Shown here piece after piece: positions 8,329-17,195 of a DNA stretch of 64,000 nt. Every line of letters starts with the position of its first letter. The first letter of the stretch is position 1. Source of the stretch: DATGUA01 sp035301545 (GTDB lineage Bacteria; Bacillota; Clostridia; Tissierellales; Tissierellaceae); contig DATGUA010000059.1 of NCBI GenBank assembly GCA_035301545.1, positions 5,005 to 69,004 of the forward strand, written 5' to 3'. Position numbers and translations under genes: made by a program. The notes under the pieces were generated by a model, which saw only the letters and a program-made list of their open reading frames with translations, was not told the origin of the DNA and did not search any database.

Positions 8329-9162
8329 ATGTCGCAAAATATTAATGACCCAGTAAGAATGTATTTAAAGGAAATAGGCCAAGTTCCACTTTTAAGTAGA
8401 GAAGAGGAAGTTGATTTAGCTAAAAGAATTGAAGAAGGCGACGAAGAAGCAAAACTCCATCTTGCTCAAGCCAATCTAAGATTAGTTGTTAATGTTGCCA
8501 AAAAACATATTGGTAGAGGTATGTCATTTTTAGATTTGATTCAAGAAGGTAATCTTGGTCTTATGAGAGCTATTGAAAAGTTCGATTATAAAAAAGGGTA
8601 TAAATTTTCTACCTATGCTACTTGGTGGATAAGACAAGCAATAACGAGAGCTATCGCAGACCAGGGTAGAACTATCAGGGTTCCTGTCCATATGATTGAA
8701 AATATTAACAAATTGCTAAGAATTCAAAGACAATTAGTACAAAATCTAGGTAGAGAACCTACTCCAGAAGAAATAGCTAAACTTATGGATATGGACAAAA
8801 AGAAGGTTGTAGATATTATGAAAGTTGCTGAAAGACCAGTATCTTTAGAAACACCTATAGGTGAAGAAGAAAGTCAATTAGGTGACTTTGTTGAAGATGA
8901 AAATCTAGAAACCCCAACAGAATCAATTTCTCATATTATGCTAAAACAGGGATTACTAGATGTTTTAAATACATTGACTCCTAGAGAACAAGAGGTTTTA
9001 ATTTTAAGATTTGGTTTAGATGACGGAAGCCCTAGAACTTTAGAACAAGTTGGAAATATGTTTGATCTTACTAGAGAACGAATCAGACAAATTGAAGCTA
9101 AAGCTCTTCAAAAACTAAGACATCCAAGTAGAAGTAAAAAAATTAAAGATTTCTTAGATTAA
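8329..9162 (+). CDS. RpoD-like sigma-70 factor without region 1.1
   Basis: The 277-residue sigma factor begins directly at region 1.2 (DPVRMYLKEIG). It has a full region 2, including the -10 reading segment (TYATWWIRQAITRAIADQ), region 3 (RVPVHMIE) and region 4 (TLEQVGNMFDLTRERIRQIE). The acidic region 1.1 and the spacer of a housekeeping RpoD are absent, so it is about 100 residues shorter. It may be a group 2 factor, or a primary factor of reduced length. The recognition residues are of primary type, so it should read ordinary TTGACA/TATAAT promoters. Confidence 0.88.
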   Translation: MSQNINDPVRMYLKEIGQVPLLSREEEVDLAKRIEEGDEEAKLHLAQANLRLVVNVAKKHIGRGMSFLDLIQEGNLGLMRAIEKFDYKKGYKFSTYATWWIRQAITRAIADQGRTIRVPVHMIENINKLLRIQRQLVQNLGREPTPEEIAKLMDMDKKKVVDIMKVAERPVSLETPIGEEESQLGDFVEDENLETPTESISHIMLKQGLLDVLNTLTPREQEVLILRFGLDDGSPRTLEQVGNMFDLTRERIRQIEAKALQKLRHPSRSKKIKDFLD

Positions 9163-9182
9163 ATAGTTTTAATTATATTAAA

Positions 9183-9216
9183 GAAGACAAGATAAATATT
9201 TGTCTTGTCTTCCTAT
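9183..9216. terminator. Hairpin between the convergent sigma-70 and htrA genes
   Basis: A 10-bp perfect stem (GAAGACAAGA / TCTTGTCTTC) has a 10-nt loop. The T-rich tails on both sides are imperfect. Confidence 0.65.
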
Positions 9217-9227
9217 TCTTTAATTTA

Positions 9228-10367
9228 TTATTCATGGAATTCTATTTCTATTTCTAATTCTTTTCCCTCTCTATTTATTTTTAGAATTGATTTATCTCCT
9301 ACTTTATATCGATATAATATTTTTCTTAAATCTGTCATATTACTTACTAACTCTTCATCAATCTCAGTAATTATATCTCCATATTGTAGTCCTGAATTTA
9401 CTGCTGGAGAATTAGGCATTAATCCTACAACCACTACTCCATCTTCTATATCTAAACTAATATTTTCTTGTTTTTCATATATATCTAAATTTACTCCTTC
9501 AAGTCCAATATATACATTATTAAAACTACCTTCTTCTATGACTTCATTTACTATAGGCTTAACTAAATTAATAGGAATAGAAAAACCTAATCCTTCTCCT
9601 GATTTGATTTTAGCAGTATTAATCCCTATTATTTCTCCTTTATAATTTAAAAGAGGACCACCACTATTTCCTGGATTTATGGAAGCATCTGTTTGGATTA
9701 AATCTTCTATCTTATGAGATTCATCTACTTTTATAGATCTATTAAGTCCACTAATTACTCCAGATGTTAAAGATCTTTGAAAGTCTAGACCAAGAGGATT
9801 ACCTATTGCTACTGCTAATTCTCCTACTTCTAAACTATCAGAATCTCCTAACTTAGCAGGTTGGACATTATTTACATCAGCTTTTATCACTGCTAAATCT
9901 AATATTGGATCAACCCAAAGTACATTTCCTTCTTCTATATCTCCATCTTCAAATAACACATTTATACTTTCAGCTTTTCCATCTCCTATTACATGAGAAT
10001 TAGTAAGAATATATCCATCACTATCTATTATTACTCCTGAACCTAATCCCTCTGAAGGTCTTTCCCACAACCATTCTTTCTCCATTACTATTGTAGTAAT
10101 TCCTACTACTGAACTCATATTTCTTTTAGCTATTTCTGTTACTAATGATATATCCTCCTTATATTCTTCTATATCACCCCAGTGTGGCTGAATACTATTA
10201 TCTTTTGTATAGACCTCAGGTATAGGTAGGATCTTTCCATATAGATAATTAGGTGCTATATATATAGCTATTAATCCACCTATAATTCCTGATATTATAG
10301 CTATAGTTATATATGAGAAAATTCCTCTATTTTTAGACTTTCTATTATAATTTCTATAGCTATTCAT
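9228..10367 (-). CDS. htrA: HtrA/DegP-family membrane-anchored serine protease
   Basis: The 379-residue protein has a short cytoplasmic tail, one membrane anchor (residues 18-38) and a trypsin-like domain. The catalytic triad is His125 (NSHVIG), Asp157 (DLAVIKAD) and Ser235 (NPGNSGGPL). A single C-terminal PDZ domain spans about residues 280-375. It degrades or refolds misfolded envelope proteins outside the membrane. It lies 15 bp after walJ on the same strand. This walJ-htrA pairing is conserved in Firmicutes, although the usual walRK genes are not in this window. The ATG has GGAGGTAG upstream. Confidence 0.95.
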   Translation of the reverse strand: MNSYRNYNRKSKNRGIFSYITIAIISGIIGGLIAIYIAPNYLYGKILPIPEVYTKDNSIQPHWGDIEEYKEDISLVTEIAKRNMSSVVGITTIVMEKEWLWERPSEGLGSGVIIDSDGYILTNSHVIGDGKAESINVLFEDGDIEEGNVLWVDPILDLAVIKADVNNVQPAKLGDSDSLEVGELAVAIGNPLGLDFQRSLTSGVISGLNRSIKVDESHKIEDLIQTDASINPGNSGGPLLNYKGEIIGINTAKIKSGEGLGFSIPINLVKPIVNEVIEEGSFNNVYIGLEGVNLDIYEKQENISLDIEDGVVVVGLMPNSPAVNSGLQYGDIITEIDEELVSNMTDLRKILYRYKVGDKSILKINREGKELEIEIEFHE

Positions 10368-10382
10368 ACTACTACCTCCTGA

Positions 10383-11177
10383 TTATATCTCGAAGACCTC
10401 TGTAGCTTTATTTCTATGAGATAGTCCTAAATTAATATATTTATCTACATCTAATCCCTGATCTATTAAACTTTTTCTAACAGTATCAAAAGCTAATTCT
10501 GGCACATTATTATCTTTACTTAAATGAGCTAATAAGACTACTTCTCCATTCTCATTTAATACATCTCCTAATATTCTACCTGCATCATCATTAGAAAGAT
10601 GCCCTTCTTCACTCATAATTCTTCTCTTTAAATGCCAGGGATATAATCCTTCTCTCAACATAAATAAATCATGATTAGATTCTAAAAGATATAAATCTGA
10701 ATCTTTAATTTTACTTATCATTTCATTATTTATCCATCCAGTATCTGTTACTATACTAATCTTAGTATTTTTATAATATATTATAAATCCAACTGGTTCT
10801 AATGCATCATGAAATACTTTTATAGGATATATACTTATATCTCTCATTTCAAAAAAGTCTTCTGTTTTAAAAATTTTTATATTTTTTTCTTTTATTTTTC
10901 CAATACGCTTTTCCATTCCTAACCAAGTCTTTTCATTTGCATATATAGGTAGGTCAAATCTTCTTGACAATACTCCTACTCCTTTTATATGATCTATATG
11001 TTCATGAGTTACAAATATTCCATTTAAGCTTGTAGGACATACTTCTATCGAGGATAATAATTCTTCTACTCTCTTACCGCTAAATCCTGCATCTATTAAA
11101 ATTCTACTATCATTTGTTTCTACATATTGACAATTTCCGCTACTTCCACTTGATAGTGAACTGAATTTCATTTTCAC
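10383..11177 (-). CDS. walJ: WalJ/YycJ-type metallo-beta-lactamase-fold hydrolase
   Basis: The 264-residue protein opens with the YycJ-type MKMKFSSLSSGSSGN and contains THEHIDHIKG, the HxHxDH metal-binding motif. Later metal ligands include the Asp in SIVTDTG and an AHLS segment. The start is a GTG at 11177, preceded by GGAGG at seven bases. The family is a metal-dependent phosphodiesterase or nuclease-like hydrolase tied to cell-wall and DNA-replication coordination in Bacillus. The exact substrate remains uncertain. It is the first gene of a two-gene unit with htrA. Confidence 0.93.
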   Translation of the reverse strand: MKMKFSSLSSGSSGNCQYVETNDSRILIDAGFSGKRVEELLSSIEVCPTSLNGIFVTHEHIDHIKGVGVLSRRFDLPIYANEKTWLGMEKRIGKIKEKNIKIFKTEDFFEMRDISIYPIKVFHDALEPVGFIIYYKNTKISIVTDTGWINNEMISKIKDSDLYLLESNHDLFMLREGLYPWHLKRRIMSEEGHLSNDDAGRILGDVLNENGEVVLLAHLSKDNNVPELAFDTVRKSLIDQGLDVDKYINLGLSHRNKATEVFEI

Positions 11178-11267
11178 TTTTATTCCTCCAATTTAATTCT
11201 ACTCACTATATTATATCATATTGGACAAACTTAAAAATTATATCAGTTTAATCATATTAATCATAAA

Positions 11268-11308
11268 AATAACTGATACTATATATCGATATAATAGTAT
11301 CAGTTATT
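11268..11308 (-). terminator. Long hairpin closing the degraded lipoprotein gene
   Basis: A perfect 15-bp stem has an 11-nt loop, and T-rich sequence flanks it on the plus side. It abuts a TGA stop at 11309-11311. That placement suggests the open frame upstream of it was once a real gene end. Confidence 0.6.
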
Positions 11309-11499
11309 TCATCTTTTTACACTATCTGGTCCATTATCCATAATCCCTTTTACTTCTCCTATTGTAAATACTTGATCTTTGTCATTACTTATAGTTTATT
11401 TTATAAATCATCATTATTATCTGTATCCTCAAAAGTACATCCAGTTAATATTACTAAAAATATTATAATCATAATTGTAAAATAGTACATTCTTTTCAT
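11309..11499 (-). pseudogene. Decayed small lipoprotein gene
   Basis: An ATG at 11499 opens a 32-codon frame whose product has a type II signal peptide with lipobox LTGC, followed by TFEDTDNNDDL and a TAA at 11401. In another frame the sequence continues with coding character (QVFTIGEVKGIMDNGPDSVK) to a TGA at 11309, immediately before a hairpin. The two parts together look like one lipoprotein of about 60 residues broken by a frameshift. No SD precedes the ATG, which fits decay. The alternative is a genuine 32-residue lipopeptide. No family assigned. Confidence 0.45.
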
Positions 11500-11511
11500 A
11501 GGAGCACAATT

Positions 11512-12066
11512 CTAACTTCGATAAGACTCATCTTCAAGCCCCTCAGTTCTTATTGTTGAAGGATCATTCTTATCTTCTGTTTCTACACCTATATCTTCCT
11601 TTATATTCGAAGGGAGATCTTCTGCATCCTCTAGTTGAATATTTCCTACATCAGGTATATTATCCTTATTTTCCTCAAAAAAATCTTCTATTTCTTCTCT
11701 CGGTCTAAATATACCATCTTCACCTAATATATAATTATCTTTATATTCTGGATCTACTAAAAGTAGAAGTCTACCATTTTGCACCTCATTGTAATAATAC
11801 TTTTTTTCGTCCTTCTCTAATCCTAACCTTCTAAATGCATCATATATAGATTCTTCCCCTTGCAAAAAGCTTTTAAACCTTTCAAAAATAGAATGATCTT
11901 CCTCTTTAATAATTACATCCGTATATCCCTTTAACATGGACACATTATCTTCTTCCTGAGTTATAACATACATATCTTCTTCCTTGTAACCGAGGTCTTT
12001 TAGTTCATTAATTCGATGGATTACCTCCATATCATTATTTAAAACTTCAAATTTTTTATTTAGCAT
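11512..12066 (-). CDS. General stress protein 17M-like (YflT-type) protein
   Basis: The start is placed at ATG 12066, preceded by AAAGGGTG; a GTG three codons upstream overlaps that SD. The 184-residue protein has an N-terminal domain of about 105 residues. Its strand-helix pattern (FEVLNNDMEVIHRINELKDLG) matches the YflT/GsiB-neighbour general stress family, and it includes a run rich in D and E. The C-terminal third is acidic and probably disordered. The family is often induced by stress, and the biochemical role is unknown. The gene stands alone between a decayed lipoprotein gene and the M23 peptidase. Confidence 0.7.
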   Translation of the reverse strand: MLNKKFEVLNNDMEVIHRINELKDLGYKEEDMYVITQEEDNVSMLKGYTDVIIKEEDHSIFERFKSFLQGEESIYDAFRRLGLEKDEKKYYYNEVQNGRLLLLVDPEYKDNYILGEDGIFRPREEIEDFFEENKDNIPDVGNIQLEDAEDLPSNIKEDIGVETEDKNDPSTIRTEGLEDESYRS

Positions 12067-12143
12067 ATTAATCACCCTTTCATATATCCATATATAGGAT
12101 TCAATACCCTTAATTTTAAAAATATAATCATAAACTTAGATAT

Positions 12144-12176
12144 AAAAAAGTAGTAAACTTAAAAGTTTACTACTTT
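12144..12176 (-). terminator. Terminator of the M23 peptidase gene
   Basis: The stem AAAGTAGTAAACTT / AAGTTTACTACTTT is followed on the minus strand by six T. It starts within the stop codon of the peptidase gene. Confidence 0.9.
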
Positions 12177-13656
12177 AATCAATATAATTATTTGGATCTT
12201 GATAAACACCATTTTTTATAACTTCTAAATGAAGATGTGGTCCTGTAGATCTACCTGTATTACCTACATTTGAGATATGTTTATCTTTTGCTACCTTCTG
12301 ACCTACCTCTACATGAATTGCACTACAATGTGCATATCTAGTTTTATATCCATTACCATGGTCAATTTCTACCATGTTCCCATAAGACCCTTTTTCTCCT
12401 GCAAAAGATACTGTTCCACCATCAGCTGCTTTAATAGCAGTTCCATGAGGAGCTGCTATATCTAGACCTCTATGCATTCTACCCCATCTTCGTCCATAGG
12501 GAGAAGATATACGACCTCTGGTAGGCATTGTAAATTCTCCTGTAGCTACAGTCTTAGGTATCTCTTTAGTTCCTTCTACTATAACTTCGTCTATAGGCTC
12601 TTTATCTGTCTTTTTACTTAATATTTTTTCTTCTACTAAAATTCCATTATGTTTTATTTCATTAGATACTATTTTATTTTTTCCATTTGATCCTTTAACT
12701 TTAGTTTTCTTTTCATTTTTATACATATTATCATCTTTTTCTTTTACAATATTATATTCTATGTCTTCATTATATTTTATTTCTTCTATAGTTTCTAAAG
12801 TTAATTTTGATTTAGGTAAAATTAACTTTACTTCACTTCCTGGTTTTAAATCAGTAGTATCTATATCCTTATTAGCTTTTTCTAAATCTTTTACAGAAGT
12901 ATCATATATTTCTGCAATAGTTGCTAAGCTTTCACCTGCCTCTATTTTATGTGTTTTTATTTCTTCTCCACCTGTCTTAATATATTCTATTAATTCCTTC
13001 TCTTCGGAGATATCTTTTGGTATAACCTTGGTTTTACTTATCTCTACTTCTTCTAAAAACTTAGATTCTTTTACCTTCCTATCTTTATCTAACTTTTTTA
13101 GATATGATTCTTCTATCTTATTTATAATCTCCTGTGCTTCCTCTTCTGATTTTAGTACACCTACTTCTTCATCATTAACATTTATGGCATATCCTTCTAT
13201 TATAAATTCTACTTTATCTTGTATTGCTTTGGCTAGTTCTTGTTTAGACGATATTCTTTCTTCTTTAGCATACACCGATTCAAATTTAAGATCTTCTTCT
13301 AAACTTGCTTTAGCCTCATATTCTTCAGATACATCTTCTTTGATTATATTTATAATTGAAATAGCTTCATCCTTATCCCTTACTAAACCTAAAAACTCTT
13401 TACCTATATAGACTTCTACAGCTCCGTTTTTAACCTTATTGATTTTATAACCAGTATATCCTAGACCTATTATTACGAATATCATAAATATAGATAGAAT
13501 CTTCTTAAATTTTCTTCTATCTATATATGCAGATTTATCTTGTTCATCAGTTCTATCTTTATATAAGTTTTTTGATCTATTATTCTCTAATTTTTTATTA
13601 TTTTTAGATTTAGAGATTAAATGATCTTTATCTTTCACAGTTAATTTACCTCCCAT
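12175..13656 (-). CDS. Membrane-anchored M23 peptidoglycan peptidase with LysM and G5 domains
   Basis: The 493 residues comprise a basic cytoplasmic tail, one membrane helix (51-70) and a charged helical stretch. A LysM wall-binding domain follows (about 235-280, GESLATIAEIYDTSVKDLEKAN), then a G5 domain (about 290-365) and an M23 metallo-endopeptidase (378-490). The zinc ligands are visible: H395xxxD399 in HRGLD and H476 in HLHLE. Catalytic His443 and His474 are also present. It should cut peptide cross-links in the cell wall, near the membrane surface. Many clostridial relatives act in spore or vegetative wall remodelling. The ATG has GGAGG upstream. Confidence 0.93.
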   Translation of the reverse strand: MGGKLTVKDKDHLISKSKNNKKLENNRSKNLYKDRTDEQDKSAYIDRRKFKKILSIFMIFVIIGLGYTGYKINKVKNGAVEVYIGKEFLGLVRDKDEAISIINIIKEDVSEEYEAKASLEEDLKFESVYAKEERISSKQELAKAIQDKVEFIIEGYAINVNDEEVGVLKSEEEAQEIINKIEESYLKKLDKDRKVKESKFLEEVEISKTKVIPKDISEEKELIEYIKTGGEEIKTHKIEAGESLATIAEIYDTSVKDLEKANKDIDTTDLKPGSEVKLILPKSKLTLETIEEIKYNEDIEYNIVKEKDDNMYKNEKKTKVKGSNGKNKIVSNEIKHNGILVEEKILSKKTDKEPIDEVIVEGTKEIPKTVATGEFTMPTRGRISSPYGRRWGRMHRGLDIAAPHGTAIKAADGGTVSFAGEKGSYGNMVEIDHGNGYKTRYAHCSAIHVEVGQKVAKDKHISNVGNTGRSTGPHLHLEVIKNGVYQDPNNYID

Positions 13657-13818
13657 TTAATCCATCCTAATTATAAATTATTGTAACCATTTTGTAACCA
13701 TTTTATTATAACATATAGGTTTTAAATTACAAATAATGATCTTAGTACTATATAATGTATATTATTATTGTTTTTTAAAAAAATATTCATATTTCTATTT
13801 TTTACCTTTAATAGTATT

Positions 13819-13870
13819 AAAAATAAAAATTCTAATATTAGTTTAAACTAATATTAGAATTTTTATTTTT
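13819..13870 (-). terminator. 52-bp perfect palindrome acting as terminator of the lipid kinase gene
   Basis: The arms 13819-13844 and 13845-13870 are exact inverse complements centred on GTTTAAAC. The last seven codons and the stop of the kinase gene are inside it, and a T-rich tract follows on the minus strand. Confidence 0.8.
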
Positions 13871-14743
13871 TCTGTATATAATAGGTAGCTTATAACCGGC
13901 CATTGTGAAATCTAAAATTTTTCCACCTGATAGTATCTCTCCATCTAAGTTAAAGTATATATCTTCCTCTGAGATTATTCTTATATTTTTTGCTTTATAC
14001 GTAGATACGTATTTCCTATATTTAATATGGTTACCTTTAAATATAGTAGGAAATAAAAATAAGATAAAGAGTTTATTTACATTTTTTACCAAACATAAAT
14101 CTAAATAATCATCTAACAATCTAGCATTAGGTAAGACTTTTAGACCTCCCCCATAGAATTTTCCATTTCCAGCAGCTAATAATACTACCTTCTCTTTATA
14201 CCTTTTTCCATTAATCTCTAATACTACTTCCTTTTTCCTAAATCTTATTAAAGTTATTAAGACACCTAAGATATAAGCTATATTACTTTTTATACGAGTC
14301 TTTATCTTCTTTGTTATATGAACTACTTCAGCGTCAAATCCAAAACTTGCAATATTTAAAAAGGGATATCCATTAATAATTCCTATATCTACATTTCTCA
14401 TCTTACCATTAACTATACAATCTATAGCATCTAAAGGATCTAATGGTATATTTAAACTACGACTTAAATCATTTCCTGTACCACCAGGTAGAATACCTAA
14501 TACACCAAATTTTCTATTTATTAGTCCTTTAGCTACTTCATTTACCGTTCCATCTCCTCCTACAGCTATAACTTTATAATGGGGACTATTTTGTACAATC
14601 TCTATAGCTTCCTTAGATCTAGTAGTTAGTATAATATCATAAGATAGTTTATGTTCTTCCATTGACTTTTCTATCAGAGCTTTTAGATCTTTAGCACGTC
14701 CTCCTCCTGCAGTTGGATTTATTATAAATAATAATTTATCCAT
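13838..14743 (-). CDS. Diacylglycerol kinase-family (YegS/BmrU/DagK-like) lipid kinase
   Basis: The 301-residue protein has the NPTAGGGRA motif at the N-terminus and VGGDGTVNEVA at about residues 62-72. GGTGND follows near residue 90, together the ATP/lipid-binding core of the DAGK catalytic family. It probably recycles diacylglycerol to phosphatidate, or phosphorylates a related lipid, at the membrane inner face. Its start overlaps the end of the DUF4446 gene by eight bases, implying coupling. Its final codons form the left half of a long terminator palindrome. Confidence 0.9.
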   Translation of the reverse strand: MDKLLFIINPTAGGGRAKDLKALIEKSMEEHKLSYDIILTTRSKEAIEIVQNSPHYKVIAVGGDGTVNEVAKGLINRKFGVLGILPGGTGNDLSRSLNIPLDPLDAIDCIVNGKMRNVDIGIINGYPFLNIASFGFDAEVVHITKKIKTRIKSNIAYILGVLITLIRFRKKEVVLEINGKRYKEKVVLLAAGNGKFYGGGLKVLPNARLLDDYLDLCLVKNVNKLFILFLFPTIFKGNHIKYRKYVSTYKAKNIRIISEEDIYFNLDGEILSGGKILDFTMAGYKLPIIYRKNKNSNISLN

Positions 14744-15254
14744 GAACCTTACTCTTTATCGCTCTATCTATAGCTAAGATCTCTTCTTCAGAGAGAGGTG
14801 TATTGCTTGTACCATTCTTAATTGCTTTACTATAAATTACATTACCATTTCTTCCATAAATACTAGTAAGAACAAACCCATTTTTCCATCCATCTAATAA
14901 TGCAATAGAAAAACTTAATTCACTTCCTATATCATCAAATGCATTATATTTTATAAATCCAACTTTACGTATTGCAAAATCTAATCTAATCTTAATATCA
15001 GAAATATTTGTTTCCATTTCACTCATATCACTATTCATATTATTTACATTTTTATTTATATTACTTAATAATTCTTCTATATTTATATCTTTACTTCCAT
15101 TTAATAGTTTATTATATCTCTTAATAGATTTATTAGTTTTATATATATATATTATAAATAAAACTAATAAAAATACGAGACCTATGGCAAGCCCCAGAAC
15201 TATTTCAACTGTATAATTGTCTATTATTTCTTTTATAAATTCTATAATTTCCAT
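14736..15254 (-). CDS. DUF4446-family membrane protein
   Basis: The 172-residue protein has one membrane helix (about residues 17-36) and a helical region (45-90) rich in N, S and M. A conserved soluble domain follows, with KYNAFDDIGSELSFSIALLD and NGFVLTSIYGR, the DUF4446 hallmark. Function is unknown. In clostridia it commonly sits near parAB, as here. The ATG follows GAGGG at good spacing. It lies 13 bp downstream of the cysteine desulfurase gene and overlaps the lipid kinase gene, so the three are likely one transcript. Confidence 0.85.
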   Translation of the reverse strand: MEIIEFIKEIIDNYTVEIVLGLAIGLVFLLVLFIIYIYKTNKSIKRYNKLLNGSKDINIEELLSNINKNVNNMNSDMSEMETNISDIKIRLDFAIRKVGFIKYNAFDDIGSELSFSIALLDGWKNGFVLTSIYGRNGNVIYSKAIKNGTSNTPLSEEEILAIDRAIKSKVHG

Positions 15255-15267
15255 TAGTTTCCCTCTA

Positions 15268-16410
15268 TTATATTGATTTTGTTATTTTTTTTATGGCATA
15301 AATAGCCTGATCTATTTCATCATAAGTATTGAATATTCCAAAGCTAAATCTTACTGTCCCTTGTTCAAATGTACCAATAGTTTCATGGCCAAGTGGTGCA
15401 CAGTGCATACCTGGTCTAACAGCAATATTATATTCTTCATCTAATATATATGCAATCTCTGAAGAATCTTTATCATTAATATTTATAGATACTACTGAAG
15501 CTTGCTTTTTTATATCTAAAGGTCCATATACTTCTACTCCATTTATTTTAGTAACTTCATCAATAAAGTACTTTGTTAGATCTTCTTCATACTTACGAAT
15601 ATTATCTATACCCTTATCTAAGATATATCTTATTCCTGCTCCAAGTCCAATTATTCCAGGAGCATTTGTAGTTCCACTCTCATATTTATCAGGTTTTGTA
15701 TCCGGTTGCTCCAGTGAATCAGAACGACTTCCAGTTCCACCCTGAAACACTGATTGTAAATCTATACCTTCTCTTATATATAATCCTCCTGTACCTTGAG
15801 GACCTAAGAGACTTTTATGTCCTGGAAATGCTAATATATCGATATTCATCTTCTCTACATCAATATTATATACTCCTGCTGATTGAGCAGCATCTACTAG
15901 ATAGTATATATTATTATCTTTCGCAATTTCCCCAATTTTTTCAATAGGCATAATACTGCCTGTTAAATTAGATATATGTGTCACTACTATTAATTTAGTA
16001 TTAGGTTTTATAGCAGCTTCAATATCAGATGGATCTACTAAGCCTGAAGAATCTGCTTTTACTATAGTTGATTCAACATCCTTTTTCTCCAAATGTTTTA
16101 TTGGTCTTAAAACTGAATTATGTTCCATACTTGTAGTGATTACATGGTCTCCTGGTTGTAAAACTCCCTTAATCCCTAAATTCAAACTCTCCGTACCGTT
16201 AAATGTAAACACTATATTCATAGGATTTCCTGTATTAAATAATTTTGAAATTAATTCTCTAGTTTCAAAAATGTCTCTGCCTGCTTTTAATGCTAATTTG
16301 TGTCCAGATCGTCCTGGATTTGCTCCATATTCTTTCATTACTTTCATAACTTCCTCATACACATTGTCTGGTTTAGGAAAAGATGTTGCTGCATTATCAA
16401 AATATATCAT
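15268..16410 (-). CDS. Cysteine desulfurase-family PLP enzyme
   Basis: The 380-residue class V aminotransferase fold includes FDNAATSFPKP at the N-terminus and the PLP-lysine region FPGHKSLLGPQGTGG. The mobile-loop active-site Cys lies in RPGMHCAPLGHE. This loop form belongs to the short desulfurase family often found with selenium-related YedF proteins. A yedF gene is present at 38.9 kb in this window. The expected reaction is removal of S (or Se) from cysteine (or selenocysteine) to give alanine and an enzyme persulfide. The ATG has GGAGGTG upstream, and the gene probably starts the DUF4446-kinase transcript. Confidence 0.9.
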   Translation of the reverse strand: MIYFDNAATSFPKPDNVYEEVMKVMKEYGANPGRSGHKLALKAGRDIFETRELISKLFNTGNPMNIVFTFNGTESLNLGIKGVLQPGDHVITTSMEHNSVLRPIKHLEKKDVESTIVKADSSGLVDPSDIEAAIKPNTKLIVVTHISNLTGSIMPIEKIGEIAKDNNIYYLVDAAQSAGVYNIDVEKMNIDILAFPGHKSLLGPQGTGGLYIREGIDLQSVFQGGTGSRSDSLEQPDTKPDKYESGTTNAPGIIGLGAGIRYILDKGIDNIRKYEEDLTKYFIDEVTKINGVEVYGPLDIKKQASVVSININDKDSSEIAYILDEEYNIAVRPGMHCAPLGHETIGTFEQGTVRFSFGIFNTYDEIDQAIYAIKKITKSI

Positions 16411-16473
16411 ATAAACACCTCCATAATAATTACCTACCTTATCATTATACTAATTTGTGAAGATTTTTACAAT

Positions 16474-16501
16474 AAAAAAGAAGCTTTAAAGCTTCTTTTT
16501 T
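16474..16501 (-). terminator. Terminator after the cyclodeaminase gene
   Basis: A perfect palindrome (AAAAAAGAAGCTTT / AAAGCTTCTTTTTT) overlaps the stop codon at 16500-16502. Confidence 0.9.
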
Positions 16502-17135
16502 ATAGTCTAGAATATACAATCTTTAATAATTCTTCTTTTAATTGTTCTGACTCTTTCATTATGGAATCTACTTGTTTTTGTATGTCCTCTCTATATGATT
16601 CATCTTTTATACTCGTTAAATTAATCCTTACATTTAATAATGCTCCCTCTACCCCAACTTGTGCTAATAATATTCCTACGCCTACATCTGTAATAGCATT
16701 TTCATTACCGTATTGAGCAAATACATCTTGAAGTTTTAAAACTTCTAAACATTCTTCAGCACATCCTAAAGGTACTTCTAAAGCTTTTTTATATCCTTCT
16801 TGAATAGCTTTAGATCTTGCTTCTTTCTCTTCTTTCGTTTCTTTAGGCATTTTAAATGCTTCCATTACACCATCAAATGCTGTTGAGTCTTCATCTACCA
16901 TCTTATTTAATATTTCTATTTTTGTTTGTAATTCTTCAAAGTTTTCTTCCATCTTTTCTTTAATATCTGATGATAGTTCTTCATAGGACTTTTTTCCAAA
17001 ACTTAAATTTCCTACCATACTAATTAAAGCTGTTCCTAAACCCCCTGCATATGCTGATACACTTCCACCTCCTGGCGTTGGGCTACCACTTGCTGCCTCT
17101 AAAATAAAATTCTCCAAAGTTTTTTCAATTAACAA
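16500..17135 (-). CDS. Cyclodeaminase/cyclohydrolase-family protein (FchA-like)
   Basis: The start is placed at TTG 17135, six bases after GGAGGTGG; the longer frame opens without an SD. The 211-residue helical protein carries the family's N-terminal motif ASGSPTPGGGSVSA and a conserved LVDEDSTAF-like segment (KMVDEDSTAFDGVMEAF). Relatives are methenyl-tetrahydrofolate cyclohydrolases or formimino-THF cyclodeaminases in one-carbon metabolism. It stands between parB and the desulfurase with its own terminator. Which of the two reactions it performs is not decidable from sequence. Confidence 0.88.
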   Translation of the reverse strand: MLIEKTLENFILEAASGSPTPGGGSVSAYAGGLGTALISMVGNLSFGKKSYEELSSDIKEKMEENFEELQTKIEILNKMVDEDSTAFDGVMEAFKMPKETKEEKEARSKAIQEGYKKALEVPLGCAEECLEVLKLQDVFAQYGNENAITDVGVGILLAQVGVEGALLNVRINLTSIKDESYREDIQKQVDSIMKESEQLKEELLKIVYSRL

Positions 17136-17179
17136 AAAAGCCACCTCCAAGTTATTTTGTATATCTCTTTATAATTAAA

Positions 17180-17195
17180 TGTTCCACGTGGAACA
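17180..17195. promoter_or_regulatory. parS centromere site immediately downstream of parB
   Basis: The 16-mer TGTTCCACGTGGAACA is a fully symmetric parS, one base from the Bacillus consensus TGTTCCACGTGAAACA. It directly abuts the parB stop codon at 17196-17198 and extends to a 20-bp palindrome (17178-17197). Confidence 0.93.

Noticed and set aside
12761..13411. Plus-strand 216-codon frame inside the M23 gene
   Set aside because: Shadow of an E/K-rich coding region; Ser/Thr-rich product, no SD, no family.
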